Numbered from the stretch's first letter, positions 49,500 through 59,816 are shown. The stretch: DNA of 64,000 nt from Winogradskyella luteola (GCF_019203985.1 NZ_JAGSPD010000009.1:62001-126000); one strand, 5' to 3'. Translations and numbers: made by a program. Notes: generated by a model not told the origin, from the letters alone.

Positions 49500-51116
49500 T
49501 TATTTTATGCTATTATAGACTTGATTTATGATACCTGAATTTTGATTGTACAAATAATCGGGTGCTCCCACGGCAACAATCCTAATGCCGTTTTGCTTCA
49601 TCAGCGATTTACCAATCCAGTTAAAATTACCGTTAGCTGAATACGTTTGTCCTGCTAAAGTATTTCCATTAATTTGATATTGTACTTCCATCCCATAACC
49701 TGATAGGTATTGATTTACGGTTGCCATAGCCTGTTGCACATTAGAAACTGGTACATCATAAATTGTAACCGTTGTCATCTGATCTGGTGCAATAACCTGA
49801 GCTGTCATAATTGGCATTTGGGGAACTGGTCGCATCATGGTTTGCCATCCTGTTGGAATAGAGAAGGAAAGTGCATTGTTACTCGTACGGATACGATTAT
49901 CAGGAATTCTTATATTATTATTCTTTGGGTTATTTGGTTGTACTTGTTGTCCTCCAGACCAAGAAGCTACAATTTCATCTACTTTTTTACGCATAAAATC
50001 ATTATCCTTTAAGTCCATTGATGTTACACCTTGGGCATTGACATTGTGTATATCCACTAAAGTATATCTAGGGTCACCTGCTTGCGCACGTTGCATAAAC
50101 TCTTGGAGTTGTTTTTGACCTTGTTTGTAGGCATCTTCAACACTGGAGATACCACCCATACCTTCGCCACCAATACCAGTGGCTTCAATAGCGTAATATT
50201 GTCCATTCATCCTAAAACCAGGATACGCATGGCCAGGTACCATATATATTATCGGATCAATCCCAGCGGAAGAAAGGACACTTGCATATAGACAACTAAG
50301 TTCTATACATAGTCCTGTGTTGCCTGTAATGACCTCGCGAGGTAAACGCACTTGCTGAACAATGCTCTGTACATCTTCGGTAGATTTTGGTATGCCTTTA
50401 GTGCCACTGTAGACCATGTGCGATTTTCGTGTAGCTTCATAAATGCCCGCCAAAAAACGAACGGCATCCTCAGGTTTACGAGTGATAGAAGCTGCTTCGC
50501 CTTTCAGTAATTTTTCCTGAAGGTTTTGAGTATAGTATTTTACCACAGGATCATTAGGGGTAACAAAGCAAGCAATAAGCGCATCGTTATCGTACATGTC
50601 TGCCCAAGAGCTAATTTCTTCAGATTTTATACCTGTATAGACATATTCATTTCGGTTGGTAAACTTAAAGGTGAAATCTTCTTCAATAATATCATCGTCT
50701 TCAGCACCGTCCCAAGAAATTTCAATTTCTGTTTTCTCAATGGATTCTGTAGTTTTTTCGGTTATGTCATTTTTGAACTTTGGATAACAAGGCACAACTA
50801 AGGTTTGTCCTGGGAACATCTCGCCAGAAACCGTAAGTTCTGTCCAATCAATATAATTAGGAATACGATATTTAACAGTTACATCCTCTAAAGTTTCAGA
50901 TGAATTATTGGTGATTTTAGCCTTAAAGAGATAATATTTTCCGTCCATGGCATCAGGGTTTGCGTACACTCTATGCGCAGCAGGCATAATAAAAGAGGTT
51001 TTGTCAATACTAATGTCTATATCATCGGCATCACTCTGTTTTATGCCCATAAAGCTTAATGCAGTTAAGGCAAGTCCTATAACGCATATTGCTATAGGGA
51101 TGGCTACTTTTTTCAT
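49500..51116 (-). CDS. Membrane-anchored transglutaminase-like protein
   Basis: 538 residues. An N-terminal helix (about 5-24) anchors it. About 30-150 looks like an immunoglobulin-type beta domain (KITNNSSETLEDVTVKYRIP). The transglutaminase/papain-like core has Cys270 (TGNTGLCIELS), His296 (VPGHAYPG) and Glu311 (YAIEATG) where an Asp is more usual. A Gly/Asn/Gln-rich linker leads to a small C-terminal domain (about 400-535). Prokaryotic members act as peptidases or crosslinkers; which applies here cannot be told. It sits between a TM protein and a lipoprotein, all on the minus strand. Confidence 0.8.
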   Translation of the reverse strand: MKKVAIPIAICVIGLALTALSFMGIKQSDADDIDISIDKTSFIMPAAHRVYANPDAMDGKYYLFKAKITNNSSETLEDVTVKYRIPNYIDWTELTVSGEMFPGQTLVVPCYPKFKNDITEKTTESIEKTEIEISWDGAEDDDIIEEDFTFKFTNRNEYVYTGIKSEEISSWADMYDNDALIACFVTPNDPVVKYYTQNLQEKLLKGEAASITRKPEDAVRFLAGIYEATRKSHMVYSGTKGIPKSTEDVQSIVQQVRLPREVITGNTGLCIELSCLYASVLSSAGIDPIIYMVPGHAYPGFRMNGQYYAIEATGIGGEGMGGISSVEDAYKQGQKQLQEFMQRAQAGDPRYTLVDIHNVNAQGVTSMDLKDNDFMRKKVDEIVASWSGGQQVQPNNPKNNNIRIPDNRIRTSNNALSFSIPTGWQTMMRPVPQMPIMTAQVIAPDQMTTVTIYDVPVSNVQQAMATVNQYLSGYGMEVQYQINGNTLAGQTYSANGNFNWIGKSLMKQNGIRIVAVGAPDYLYNQNSGIINQVYNSIK

Positions 51117-51150
51117 AATTTAGATGTTGTTTTTAGAGTTCTTTTTTGTT

Positions 51151-51909
51151 TTAAGGTACATTAGGATTGTTGTCATCAGGGTCTCTTAAGATGTCAAAAC
51201 CATCCATGTCGTTATCTACAATACCGCCACTTTCGTTGACGTAAAGCTGAAAATTTATAGGTAAAAAGGTATTGGCAACTTGGGTATCATATTCGGCTTC
51301 TGGTGCAGTTGTAACGGAGGTAGTGATAAAAGTAGAACCAGCTGTATAAGTGGTAATTACCCAAACCTGTGCTATCCTTCCGTTAAAGCGAAGCATTCTT
51401 GCATTAAATTCCATAGGAATAGTCGCAAAGACTTGTTGCTTAAATTCAGAACATAATACTTCTGGAGTGCCATTAAATTCGTAAAACGCAAAAAGATTAT
51501 TGATCTCATTAGCAATAAAATTTTGTGAAGGTATCTGTTGGCCAATAGCTGTGCTAGATGGAATCCACCGAAATAAAACAGCATTATCGTCTCTAAAAAC
51601 ATTAACACCTATAGTTTGAGTTTGCGGATCTGTAAGTTCAAAAGCCGTAAATCCTTGTGGAATTGTAAACCCTAATAAGGGCTGTAAACTATGAATAAAC
51701 TGTTGTCCAGGATTTTGTATAACAGGAACCTGGGATAAACCAGTCGGTCTCGCATTTGCAAAATCCCAATAAAGACCGGTATAGCCAACTGCGTTATCAC
51801 AGCTAGACTGACGATTGCTTATATCTTGCTCATTGTTATCGTCTTCAGAAGAACATGACAACATAGTAATAGTAAAAATTAAGAGCATTAAGATTCTGTT
51901 GGATTTCAT
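51151..51909 (-). CDS. Lipoprotein of unknown function
   Basis: 252 residues with a lipoprotein signal ending in ITMLSC (Cys19) and an acidic stretch right after it (SSEDDNNEQD). The mature part has beta-rich character and ends with an Asp-rich segment (DNDMDGFDILRDPDDNNPNVP in part) resembling a calcium-binding TSP3 unit. Probably cotranscribed with the transglutaminase-like gene 34 bp downstream. No family recognised. Confidence 0.65.
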   Translation of the reverse strand: MKSNRILMLLIFTITMLSCSSEDDNNEQDISNRQSSCDNAVGYTGLYWDFANARPTGLSQVPVIQNPGQQFIHSLQPLLGFTIPQGFTAFELTDPQTQTIGVNVFRDDNAVLFRWIPSSTAIGQQIPSQNFIANEINNLFAFYEFNGTPEVLCSEFKQQVFATIPMEFNARMLRFNGRIAQVWVITTYTAGSTFITTSVTTAPEAEYDTQVANTFLPINFQLYVNESGGIVDNDMDGFDILRDPDDNNPNVP

Positions 51910-51948
51910 AAATAAGAGTTTTGGTTATTTCCCTTATATCGAAAAGGT

Positions 51949-51981
51949 TTTGTAATGTCATCATTTAAACTATTACCTTTG
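51949..51981 (+). promoter_or_regulatory. Promoter of era
   Basis: TTTG at 51949-51952 and TACCTTTG at 51974-51981, 21 bp apart. The predicted start is within about 10 bases of the ATG at 51996. Confidence 0.65.
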
Positions 51982-51995
51982 TAAAAAAATAGTGA

Positions 51996-52877
51996 ATGCA
52001 TAAGGCAGGTTTTGTAAATATTATTGGTAATCCCAATGTTGGTAAATCAACATTGATGAATGCGTTTATTGGCGAAAAACTATCTATTATAACATCTAAA
52101 GCGCAAACAACGAGACATCGCATTTTAGGTATTGTTAACGGAGATGATTTTCAAGTGGTGTTGTCTGATACACCAGGGATTATAAAGCCAGCTTATGAGC
52201 TTCAAACTTCTATGATGGATTTTGTGAAATCTGCCTTTGAAGATGCCGATGTTTTAATTTATATGGTAGAAATCGGTGAAAAGGAATTAAAGGATGAAGC
52301 GTTTTTCAAGAAAATCACAAATTCTAAAATTCCTGTTTTACTATTATTGAATAAAATAGATAATTCTAACCAAGAACAACTTGAAGCTCAGGCTGAACTT
52401 TGGCAACAAAAAGTGCCCAATGCTGAGTTTTACCCCATATCTGCACTAAAAGGATTTAATGTTCAGAATGTATTTAATAGGATTATAGAATTACTTCCAG
52501 AATCTCCGCCTTTTTATCCTAAAGATCAGTTAACCGATAAACCAGAACGTTTTTTTGTTAACGAAGCTATTAGGGAAAAGATCTTAATGCACTACAAAAA
52601 AGAGATCCCTTATGCCGTAGAAGTTGATACTGAAGAATTTTTTGAAGAAGAAAATATTATTAGGATGCGCTCTGTAATTATGGTTGAGCGCGAAACCCAA
52701 AAAGGTATCATTATTGGTCACAAGGGTTCTGCACTAAAACGTGTGGGTGTTGAAGCTCGAAAAGATTTAGAGAAGTTTTTTGGCAAACAAGTGCACTTAG
52801 AACTGTATGTTAAAGTAAACAAAAATTGGAGAAGCGACCAAAGGCAACTGAAGCGTTTTGGCTATAACCAAAAATAG
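51996..52877 (+). CDS. era: GTPase Era
   Basis: 293 residues. Era is a GTPase that binds the 3' end of 16S rRNA and helps 30S assembly. G1 is GNPNVGKST (about 9-17), G3 is DTPGI near 56, G4 is NKID near 121. The C-terminal KH domain has VIMVERETQKGIIIGHKGS in part, with the expected GxxG. Length is normal. Confidence 0.97.
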   Translation: MHKAGFVNIIGNPNVGKSTLMNAFIGEKLSIITSKAQTTRHRILGIVNGDDFQVVLSDTPGIIKPAYELQTSMMDFVKSAFEDADVLIYMVEIGEKELKDEAFFKKITNSKIPVLLLLNKIDNSNQEQLEAQAELWQQKVPNAEFYPISALKGFNVQNVFNRIIELLPESPPFYPKDQLTDKPERFFVNEAIREKILMHYKKEIPYAVEVDTEEFFEEENIIRMRSVIMVERETQKGIIIGHKGSALKRVGVEARKDLEKFFGKQVHLELYVKVNKNWRSDQRQLKRFGYNQK

Positions 52878-53405
52878 TTAAGACATAGCGCTAATATCTT
52901 TGTTACGTAATGTATCTCTCATAAAATGGTGCAACTCGTGCATCTGTCCCATGCCAGCCTTTTTGCCCAAACGCCCACTAAAATATAAAGCAAACCAAAT
53001 AACTATCATTAAGATGGTTAAAAACAATTGAATGGCATAACTACTTTCTAAAGACCAATTTACATAAGCCCAAATAGCAAACCCTATAAAAAGAGCGGCG
53101 ACTATAAAGTGAAAAAACATAAACATTGTCCACACCGTAGGGTTTGGTCCAAAAAGGCCATAAATGGTACTTCTATCGTTTTTTTCATAATCTTCATTAA
53201 TTTCAAGATGTAGTTGTGGAGACCAAAAATGTTGTTTGTCTTTTGGGATTTTAATAAATACATGATCATCGACTCGGGTTACTATAAAATCTGACTGCTT
53301 TTTACCCTCACTTTCAAATAGAGATAATAGCGATTCATTATCATGGTTGACATTGAATTTAAATCGCGGTCTTAAAACTATATCATTGCTTACGATCATA
53401 GGCAC
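52878..53405 (-). CDS. Two-helix membrane protein of unknown function
   Basis: 175 residues. The soluble N-terminal 85 residues have strand-like pattern (VTRVDDHVFIKIPKDKQHFWSPQLHLE in part). Two membrane helices lie at about 93-115 and 123-142. The C-terminus is His/Met-rich (MGQMHELHHFMRD). It is convergent with era, with adjacent stop codons. A start at Met3 is possible. No family recognised. Confidence 0.65.
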   Translation of the reverse strand: MPMIVSNDIVLRPRFKFNVNHDNESLLSLFESEGKKQSDFIVTRVDDHVFIKIPKDKQHFWSPQLHLEINEDYEKNDRSTIYGLFGPNPTVWTMFMFFHFIVAALFIGFAIWAYVNWSLESSYAIQLFLTILMIVIWFALYFSGRLGKKAGMGQMHELHHFMRDTLRNKDISAMS

Positions 53406-53545
53406 TAATTTAATAAACTTTATTTAAGCTATAGGTCGGTGCTTCACACAAAGGTGTATTTTATTCGATGTTTATTGGTTTTTCTCTGTAATAAGCTCTA
53501 TTGATTTAAATTTTAGACCATTAGTAAATATATTCGTTGAACTAA

Positions 53546-53576
53546 TTTGTAGCTTTTTTCTTTAGTACTATTTTTG
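53546..53576 (+). promoter_or_regulatory. Promoter of the fibrinogen-domain gene
   Basis: TTTG at 53546-53549 and TATTTTTG at 53569-53576 are 19 bp apart, a full consensus match. The leader to the ATG at 53594 would be about 10 bases. Confidence 0.75.
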
Positions 53577-53593
53577 CCCCAAAATTGCTTCAA

Positions 53594-55192
53594 ATGAAAA
53601 ATTACATATTCTTATTGGCATTATTTGTAATAGGAGGTATAACAGCGCAAGTTGGTGTAGGTACAACGACACCAGATCCTTCTGCTGCTTTAGACATTGA
53701 TGTAAATAATGCTGGATTACTGATACCGAGACTAACTACTGAACAAAGAAATACAATTCAAAATCCAGCTGACGGATTGTTAATTGTCAATACTACTTTG
53801 GAGGCATTTCAATATCATTATGATGGAACTTGGTTTACCTTAAGCTCTTCGCAAGACTGTGGTTTTGCTAATTTCCCAAATTCTTTTGATGTGTTTATGG
53901 ACAAAGGAACATCAGAAAGCATAGAAACCCGTTTGCAGCAAACGGTGGGTTCACCAGGTAATCTTACCACTGCTTTGGTATTTGCTGATGCTGGCTTTGA
54001 TATTAGTGTAAACAGTATCACTCCCAATGGTGCAACTGTAGCACAAGCTCCAAATACCACCACACAAGCCATTACATTTACTCTAGATAATTCCTCTACA
54101 GCTACGGTAGGTGATACGGGTCAAGCTATATTTCAAATTGTATCAGATTGTGGCGAAGTTGCTTTTGTTACTGTGAATATAAATATAACAGGATGCGAGT
54201 TTTCTACTATTGATAATGAAGGTTTGGTACAATATGTTACAAAACCAGCTTCTGGTTCGGTACCTGTTAATTTTAGCTTTTCTATGGTACAGGAAGGTAC
54301 AAATCCAGGCAATGTGAGTATGGCCTACACTACTGCTACTCTTTCGGGAATAACGGAAGTGGGTAGTCCAGCATCTGTATCGTATGGGGGCACTATAAAT
54401 TTTGATTTGGATGTGCCTAGCACAGTAAATTCAGGTACCTATGAATATGAGTTGACATTTACCTCCGATTGTGCTTTTACCGTTGCGAAGAATATTCAAG
54501 TCATAGTTGAAGCTGATCCAAGAGATTGTAAGCAAATTAAGACTGAAAATCCTTCTGCTACTGATGGTGTGTATCAGATTGATCCAGATGGAGTTGGTGG
54601 ATTGAATCCGTTTGATTGTTACTGTGATATGACTACTGATGGAGGAGGTTGGACGATGGTAATGAATTACGTGCAGCAAGGTAACCCAAGTTGGTCTACA
54701 AGAAATGCATCACTACCACTTCTAAATACGGAGAGTTTAACAAGACTTCCTAATGGGGATGTAGATACCAGTGTAAATCATAATGAAGGTGGAAGTGGTA
54801 CTTTTTGGGGTCATGCAGGCATAACTATTATGGGTAAGTTTGATTTTAGCGAAGTTCGTTTTTATGGGGAATCTTCTATGCATACCAGAATTTTACATTT
54901 TAAACACGAGCAAGAAGAAATGGTCGATTACTTTAAGACAGGTGTTGGACAGGTCAATATTCCAGATCTAAGGAATAATTTCTCTGCCTTTACAGATCAT
55001 ACTGCAGGATTACCCTTTTTAGCAACCAACGGGCAAAGTAATCGTGGAGATTTATCAATGATAAATGGTCCATTTGGTAATAACAACGGTGGAGACAGAC
55101 GTCAATGGCAAATAACCAATAATTACCGAATGGATAGTAACGGTCTAAATAATGCATTGCATACCACAATTCATCGCGTTTGGATTAGATAA
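53594..55192 (+). CDS. Secreted protein with C-terminal fibrinogen-like domain
   Basis: 532 residues from the ATG at 53594. The signal peptide ends at ITAQ (about 19). The VGVGTTTPDPSAALDI segment right after it is a frequent N-terminal module of flavobacterial secreted proteins. Two beta-sandwich regions follow (about 85-300). The last 225 residues begin with RDCKQI and contain FDCYCDMTTDGGGWTMVM, the hallmark of fibrinogen C-terminal (FReD) domains, which bind glycans in animals. No T9SS tail is seen. Probably surface or secreted, with an adhesive role (inference). It lies between era and der. Confidence 0.82.
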   Translation: MKNYIFLLALFVIGGITAQVGVGTTTPDPSAALDIDVNNAGLLIPRLTTEQRNTIQNPADGLLIVNTTLEAFQYHYDGTWFTLSSSQDCGFANFPNSFDVFMDKGTSESIETRLQQTVGSPGNLTTALVFADAGFDISVNSITPNGATVAQAPNTTTQAITFTLDNSSTATVGDTGQAIFQIVSDCGEVAFVTVNINITGCEFSTIDNEGLVQYVTKPASGSVPVNFSFSMVQEGTNPGNVSMAYTTATLSGITEVGSPASVSYGGTINFDLDVPSTVNSGTYEYELTFTSDCAFTVAKNIQVIVEADPRDCKQIKTENPSATDGVYQIDPDGVGGLNPFDCYCDMTTDGGGWTMVMNYVQQGNPSWSTRNASLPLLNTESLTRLPNGDVDTSVNHNEGGSGTFWGHAGITIMGKFDFSEVRFYGESSMHTRILHFKHEQEEMVDYFKTGVGQVNIPDLRNNFSAFTDHTAGLPFLATNGQSNRGDLSMINGPFGNNNGGDRRQWQITNNYRMDSNGLNNALHTTIHRVWIR

Positions 55193-55213
55193 CTATATTA
55201 TTAGCTCTTATAG

Positions 55214-55242
55214 TTGGCTATGAGGTTAATTTCGTAACTTTG
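55214..55242 (+). promoter_or_regulatory. Promoter of der
   Basis: TTG at 55214-55216 and TAACTTTG at 55235-55242, 18 bp apart. Confidence 0.6.
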
Positions 55243-55258
55243 TAGCCAATTTTTTTGT

Positions 55259-56563
55259 ATGGGAAACATTGTAGCAATTGTCGGGAGACCTAATGTTGGT
55301 AAATCAACTTTTTTTAATCGCTTAATTAAAAGGAGGGAGGCTATTGTTGATGCCGTTAGTGGTGTCACTAGAGATCGTCACTATGGTAAAACCGATTGGA
55401 ATGGAAGAGAATTTTCCTTAATTGATACCGGAGGTTATGTCGTTGGGAGTGATGATATATTTGAAGCCGAAATCGATAAGCAGGTTGAACTGGCCATAGA
55501 TGAAGCAGATGCCATTGTGTTTATGGTAGATGTTGAGACTGGCATTACTGGTATGGATCAAGATGTGGCTAATTTACTTCGTAAGGTAGAAAAACCAGTG
55601 TTTTTGGTAGTTAACAAAGTAGATAATAACAAGCGTGCCGAAGATGCTGTTGAATTTTATTCCCTTGGATTGGGAGACTATTTTACTATTGCAAGTATTA
55701 ACGGAAGTGGTACTGGGGATTTGTTAGATGCTGTTGTTGATGCATTGCCAGAAAAAGAAGAAGTAGAAGAACAGCAGCTGCCACGTTTTGCTGTAGTGGG
55801 ACGACCAAATGCAGGAAAATCGTCATTCATTAATGCACTTATAGGAGAAGAGCGCTACATTGTAACAGACATTGCTGGTACAACAAGAGATGCTATAGAT
55901 ACTAAATACAATCGTTTTGGTTTTGAATTTAATTTGGTGGACACAGCTGGTATTCGTCGCAAATCTAAAGTAAAGGAAGACCTAGAGTTTTATTCCGTAA
56001 TGCGAAGCGTAAGAGCTATAGAGCATAGTGATGTATGTCTTTTGGTAATTGATGCTACACGTGGTTTCGATGGGCAAGTACAGAATATCTTTTGGCTAGC
56101 GGAACGTAACAGAAAAGGTATTGTAATCTTAGTAAATAAATGGGATTTGGTAGAAAAAGAAACCAAAACCGCAAAGGAATTTGAAAAACATATCAGAAAG
56201 GAAATTGCACCCTTTACCGATGTACCAATTATCTTTATTTCTGTATTAAATAAGCAACGCATCTTTAAAGCTATTGAAACTGCTGTTGAGGTCTATAAAA
56301 ATAGAACGAAACGTATTAAAACAAGTGTGCTAAATGATGTGTTACTACCAATAATTGAGCATAATCCACCACCAGCATATAAAGGTAAATATGTTAAGAT
56401 TAAGTACATTATGCAATTGCCAACACCACAGCCACAATTTGCATTTTTCTGCAACTTACCACAATATATCAAAGAGCCTTACAAACGTTTTTTAGAAAAC
56501 CAGTTAAGAAATCATTTTGATTTTCATGGTGTGCCAGTTAGTGTGTACATGCGGAAAAAGTAG
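55259..56563 (+). CDS. der: GTPase Der (EngA), 50S assembly
   Basis: 434 residues with two GTPase domains in tandem and a KH-like C-terminus. The G1 loops are GRPNVGKST (residues 8-16) and GRPNAGKSS (about 181-189); G3 are DTGGY and DTAGI; G4 are NKVD and NKWD. Der is needed for late 50S subunit assembly. Length and layout are standard. Confidence 0.97.
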   Translation: MGNIVAIVGRPNVGKSTFFNRLIKRREAIVDAVSGVTRDRHYGKTDWNGREFSLIDTGGYVVGSDDIFEAEIDKQVELAIDEADAIVFMVDVETGITGMDQDVANLLRKVEKPVFLVVNKVDNNKRAEDAVEFYSLGLGDYFTIASINGSGTGDLLDAVVDALPEKEEVEEQQLPRFAVVGRPNAGKSSFINALIGEERYIVTDIAGTTRDAIDTKYNRFGFEFNLVDTAGIRRKSKVKEDLEFYSVMRSVRAIEHSDVCLLVIDATRGFDGQVQNIFWLAERNRKGIVILVNKWDLVEKETKTAKEFEKHIRKEIAPFTDVPIIFISVLNKQRIFKAIETAVEVYKNRTKRIKTSVLNDVLLPIIEHNPPPAYKGKYVKIKYIMQLPTPQPQFAFFCNLPQYIKEPYKRFLENQLRNHFDFHGVPVSVYMRKK

Positions 56564-56579
56564 TATTTTTATAACTGCT

Positions 56580-59018
56580 ATGTTAAAGTTAAGACTACAT
56601 ATATTTTATTTGGTCTGTATTTTCGTGGGGTACTTGGGTTTGGCTCAAAGCCCACCCAATATATCTGCAACAGGAAATCAGTTGTATTGCGGAGAGTCGC
56701 CTATGCCAATTGTTACAGATGTATCCATATCAAATTCCTCTGGTAATAATATGCTAGACGAAGTTTTTGTGCAGATAGCAACGGGTTACACAGTTGGTTT
56801 TGATATCTTATCATTAAGTGGCGATCATCCAGATATTTCGACATCTTGGTCTATTGGTGAAGGCTTACTAACTCTTATTGGTCCAGCTAGTACGGATGCT
56901 TTTGAAGATGCTATAAGAGCTATTAGGTTTCAAACCAATGCTAGCAATTTTACCCAAGACAAATTTTTTTCGATAAATTTAGGTAATGCTAACTTTCTTC
57001 CTGTTACAGGGCATTATTATATCTATGTTGCTGATGATGGTATAACTTGGACCCAGGCCAGACAAGAAGCATCAGAACAAACCTATTTTGGCCTACAGGG
57101 CTATTTGGCTACAATCACTACAGAGGAAGAAGTACAGTTGACAGGAGAACAAGCCTTGGGTACTGGTTGGATTGGTGGATCTGACCAGGCCGTTGAAGGT
57201 ATTTGGAGATGGGAAACTGGCCCTGAAGCAGGACAAGTGTTTTGGGAAGGGTTGGCAAATGGAAGTGCACCAGATGGAATGTTTGCATTTTGGAATACGG
57301 GCGAGCCCAACAGTTCTGGTGATGAAGATTATGCGCATATTACCGCACCTAATATAGGTATTTTAGGATCTTGGAATGATTTACCAGATCAAGGAAATGA
57401 AGATCCAGATAGTGATTACCATCCAAAAGGCTATGTTGTTGAATTTGGAGGTATGTCTGGTGATCCCAATATCAATGTGTCAGCTAGTGTAGCTATAGTA
57501 ATGCCAAAAACCAATATTTCTAAAAACAGTTTGTGTGGCGAAGGCACAGCACAAATTGATTTGATAACCAATACGGACGATGTACTGTGGTATGAAACTT
57601 CTACATCAACAGAAGTCATTAATACAGGCCTTTCATACGAAAGCTTTATAGATACCAGTACAACCTATTATGTATTGCCTTTATTTTCTGGTTGTACAGA
57701 TGGCAACAGAATTCCTATAACGGTAGATGTATTTGAATTACCAGTGGCTAACGATGTTACAATTATACAATGTGACGATGAAGAAGTAGATGGCATTTCA
57801 ACTTTTAATCTTAATAATTATACGGATGATATTATTAGGGACGAGCTAGGGCAAGTAAACCCAAATTGGAATATTACATTTTATGAGGATGAAAACCTTA
57901 CAGTCCCAATTAATGGTGGTAATTATATAAACACAAGTAATTTTCAAGTTGTTTATGTTCAGGTTTTTGATGAGCTTACAAATTGTTTAAGTACGTCTGA
58001 AGTAACTTTACAAGTCAATACTTCTAATGGTATTGTTGCCAATCTCGAAGTGTGTGACGACTTTATTGTTGATGGTTTTGTTTTTTTTGATTTAACCGAA
58101 GCAGATAATCAAATACTTGATAGTGCGCCTGTCAATGCTACTATTCAATATTATGTAACTTATAACGAAGCCTTATTAAGAATTAATGAGATTACAGAAG
58201 ACTATTTTAACGAAGTTGCCTATAATCAAACGGTATATGCAAGAGTGGATATTGATAACACATGTTACTCTATCAATCCAGTCAATTTAACAGTAAAAGA
58301 GCTGCCTAATGTAACACAATATGAGGAGGTCTATTATTGTCTCAATAGTTTTCCAGAATCCATTACTTTAGATGGTGGAATTATTAATGACATTCCCAAT
58401 AATTATGCTTATGATTGGTCAACAGGTGACACAACAATACATATAGATGTCAATGAAATAGGAACTTATGAGGTCTTTGTAACCAGACCTACAGGCTGTG
58501 CCAATAGGAGAACGATTGTTGTTAAACCATCGAGTACAGCTACAATTGAAACAATTGAAGTAGCGGACATATCCGATAACAACACAATTACAGTTTTGGT
58601 TTCTGGTGAAGGGGAATACGTTTATGCACTTAATAATGAAAATGGCATCTACCAAGAGTCCAATACTTTCGAAAATGTTTTACCTGGAATACACACGGTT
58701 TATGTAAAAGATATAAAAGCAGACTGTGGTATTGTTTCTGAAGTGATCTCTGTATTAGGTTTCCCTAAGTTTTTTACCCCAAATGGAGATATGGTAAATG
58801 ATACTTGGCAAATCTTAGGGTTTTCAACTCAGTTTCCAGTAACTGCCAGAGTTGAGATTTTTAACCGTTATGGTAAAATTATCACAATACTCACAGAGAA
58901 TAATCAAAAATGGGATGGTAAGTACAATGGTAAATTATTGCCTACTGACGACTATTGGTTTATAGCCACACTTTTAGATGGTAGAACAATTAAAGGTCAT
59001 TTTACGTTAAAACGTTAG
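56580..59018 (+). CDS. T9SS type B substrate with C-type lectin domain
   Basis: 812 residues from the ATG at 56580; an upstream frame that overlaps der is not used, because this ATG begins the signal peptide (ending at GLAQ, about 23). About 140-280 is a C-type-lectin-like domain (WTQARQEA, GYLATITTEEE, GWIGGSDQ, WNTGEPNSSGDEDYAHI). Several Ig/PKD-like regions follow. The C-terminal 80 residues are the gliding-associated CHU_C / type B sorting domain (FPKFFTPNGDMVNDTW, VEIFNRYGK, WDGKYNGKLLPTDDYW). It is therefore exported by the T9SS whose gldKLMN lies at 23-28 kb. Likely an adhesin. Confidence 0.9.
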   Translation: MLKLRLHIFYLVCIFVGYLGLAQSPPNISATGNQLYCGESPMPIVTDVSISNSSGNNMLDEVFVQIATGYTVGFDILSLSGDHPDISTSWSIGEGLLTLIGPASTDAFEDAIRAIRFQTNASNFTQDKFFSINLGNANFLPVTGHYYIYVADDGITWTQARQEASEQTYFGLQGYLATITTEEEVQLTGEQALGTGWIGGSDQAVEGIWRWETGPEAGQVFWEGLANGSAPDGMFAFWNTGEPNSSGDEDYAHITAPNIGILGSWNDLPDQGNEDPDSDYHPKGYVVEFGGMSGDPNINVSASVAIVMPKTNISKNSLCGEGTAQIDLITNTDDVLWYETSTSTEVINTGLSYESFIDTSTTYYVLPLFSGCTDGNRIPITVDVFELPVANDVTIIQCDDEEVDGISTFNLNNYTDDIIRDELGQVNPNWNITFYEDENLTVPINGGNYINTSNFQVVYVQVFDELTNCLSTSEVTLQVNTSNGIVANLEVCDDFIVDGFVFFDLTEADNQILDSAPVNATIQYYVTYNEALLRINEITEDYFNEVAYNQTVYARVDIDNTCYSINPVNLTVKELPNVTQYEEVYYCLNSFPESITLDGGIINDIPNNYAYDWSTGDTTIHIDVNEIGTYEVFVTRPTGCANRRTIVVKPSSTATIETIEVADISDNNTITVLVSGEGEYVYALNNENGIYQESNTFENVLPGIHTVYVKDIKADCGIVSEVISVLGFPKFFTPNGDMVNDTWQILGFSTQFPVTARVEIFNRYGKIITILTENNQKWDGKYNGKLLPTDDYWFIATLLDGRTIKGHFTLKR

Positions 59019-59078
59019 TTTTATCCTATTACTTTGCAATAATTAATAAGAGCTATTCTTTTCTTAAACAAGTTCTAA

Positions 59079-59711
59079 TTATAATGAGTTGTTTACTGTA
59101 ACCTTTTTCCCTTTTATTTTAGATAATATGGTCCATGTACTATCTCGTAATACTTTATAATTCCAATCAAAACTATTTGCACTGATATTATAAAAAGTGA
59201 TTTTCCAATTTAACGACTCATCGTGCATTACTATTTCTTCTGAAGAGCTATTATAATTGGCTTGCCAAATAGGGGACATCGTGTTTTTTCTATTATCTAG
59301 CCAAATACATTGCCATTTTTCTAACTGAGGATTAAACAATCTCATATTAATTCCGTTGAAATCTCTGCCAAGAGTGATTGTGTTATTGGTACTATCTGTA
59401 ACTTTTTCCGTCCATGTATCTTCAATAGCATAGCCATCTAATGTATATTTAAATACCCATTTGGCCTTACTTTTATGCCAAGTTGAGTCTGGTAATAAAT
59501 CGTAGGATGTACAATCCCATTGTCCTACTAATTGACCAAATTGAAGCGTTTCTGGCGGAGCATTTGGGTTGAGCTCACCAAAAGTAATTTCGTTTTTGGT
59601 TTCGGTTGTTGCGTCGTGAGAGTTTGAAGTTTTCTTCTGAATAAATAGTACGTAGCATAGCACTGATAAGGTCAGTAGAAATAAGGTTGCAAAAATAGGT
59701 TTTGATTTCAT
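59079..59711 (-). CDS. Membrane-anchored or exported DUF1579-like protein
   Basis: 210 residues. A hydrophobic segment (about 7-24) at the N-terminus is a signal or anchor. The rest has a lipocalin-like strand series: LVGQWDCTSYDLLPD, KAKWVFKYTLDGYAIED, RDFNGINMRLFNPQLEKW, which fits DUF1579-type proteins. Function unknown. It is monocistronic and convergent with the lectin gene. Confidence 0.7.
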   Translation of the reverse strand: MKSKPIFATLFLLTLSVLCYVLFIQKKTSNSHDATTETKNEITFGELNPNAPPETLQFGQLVGQWDCTSYDLLPDSTWHKSKAKWVFKYTLDGYAIEDTWTEKVTDSTNNTITLGRDFNGINMRLFNPQLEKWQCIWLDNRKNTMSPIWQANYNSSSEEIVMHDESLNWKITFYNISANSFDWNYKVLRDSTWTILSKIKGKKVTVNNSL

Positions 59712-59816
59712 TTAGAAATAGTTTTCAACAAGTAACTCATAAAACTTATAAATAGGGTAAGCATTTACAATTATTAACTTTTGGAGAAATTGAAAATTTG
59801 AAAAGTAAACTTTCCA

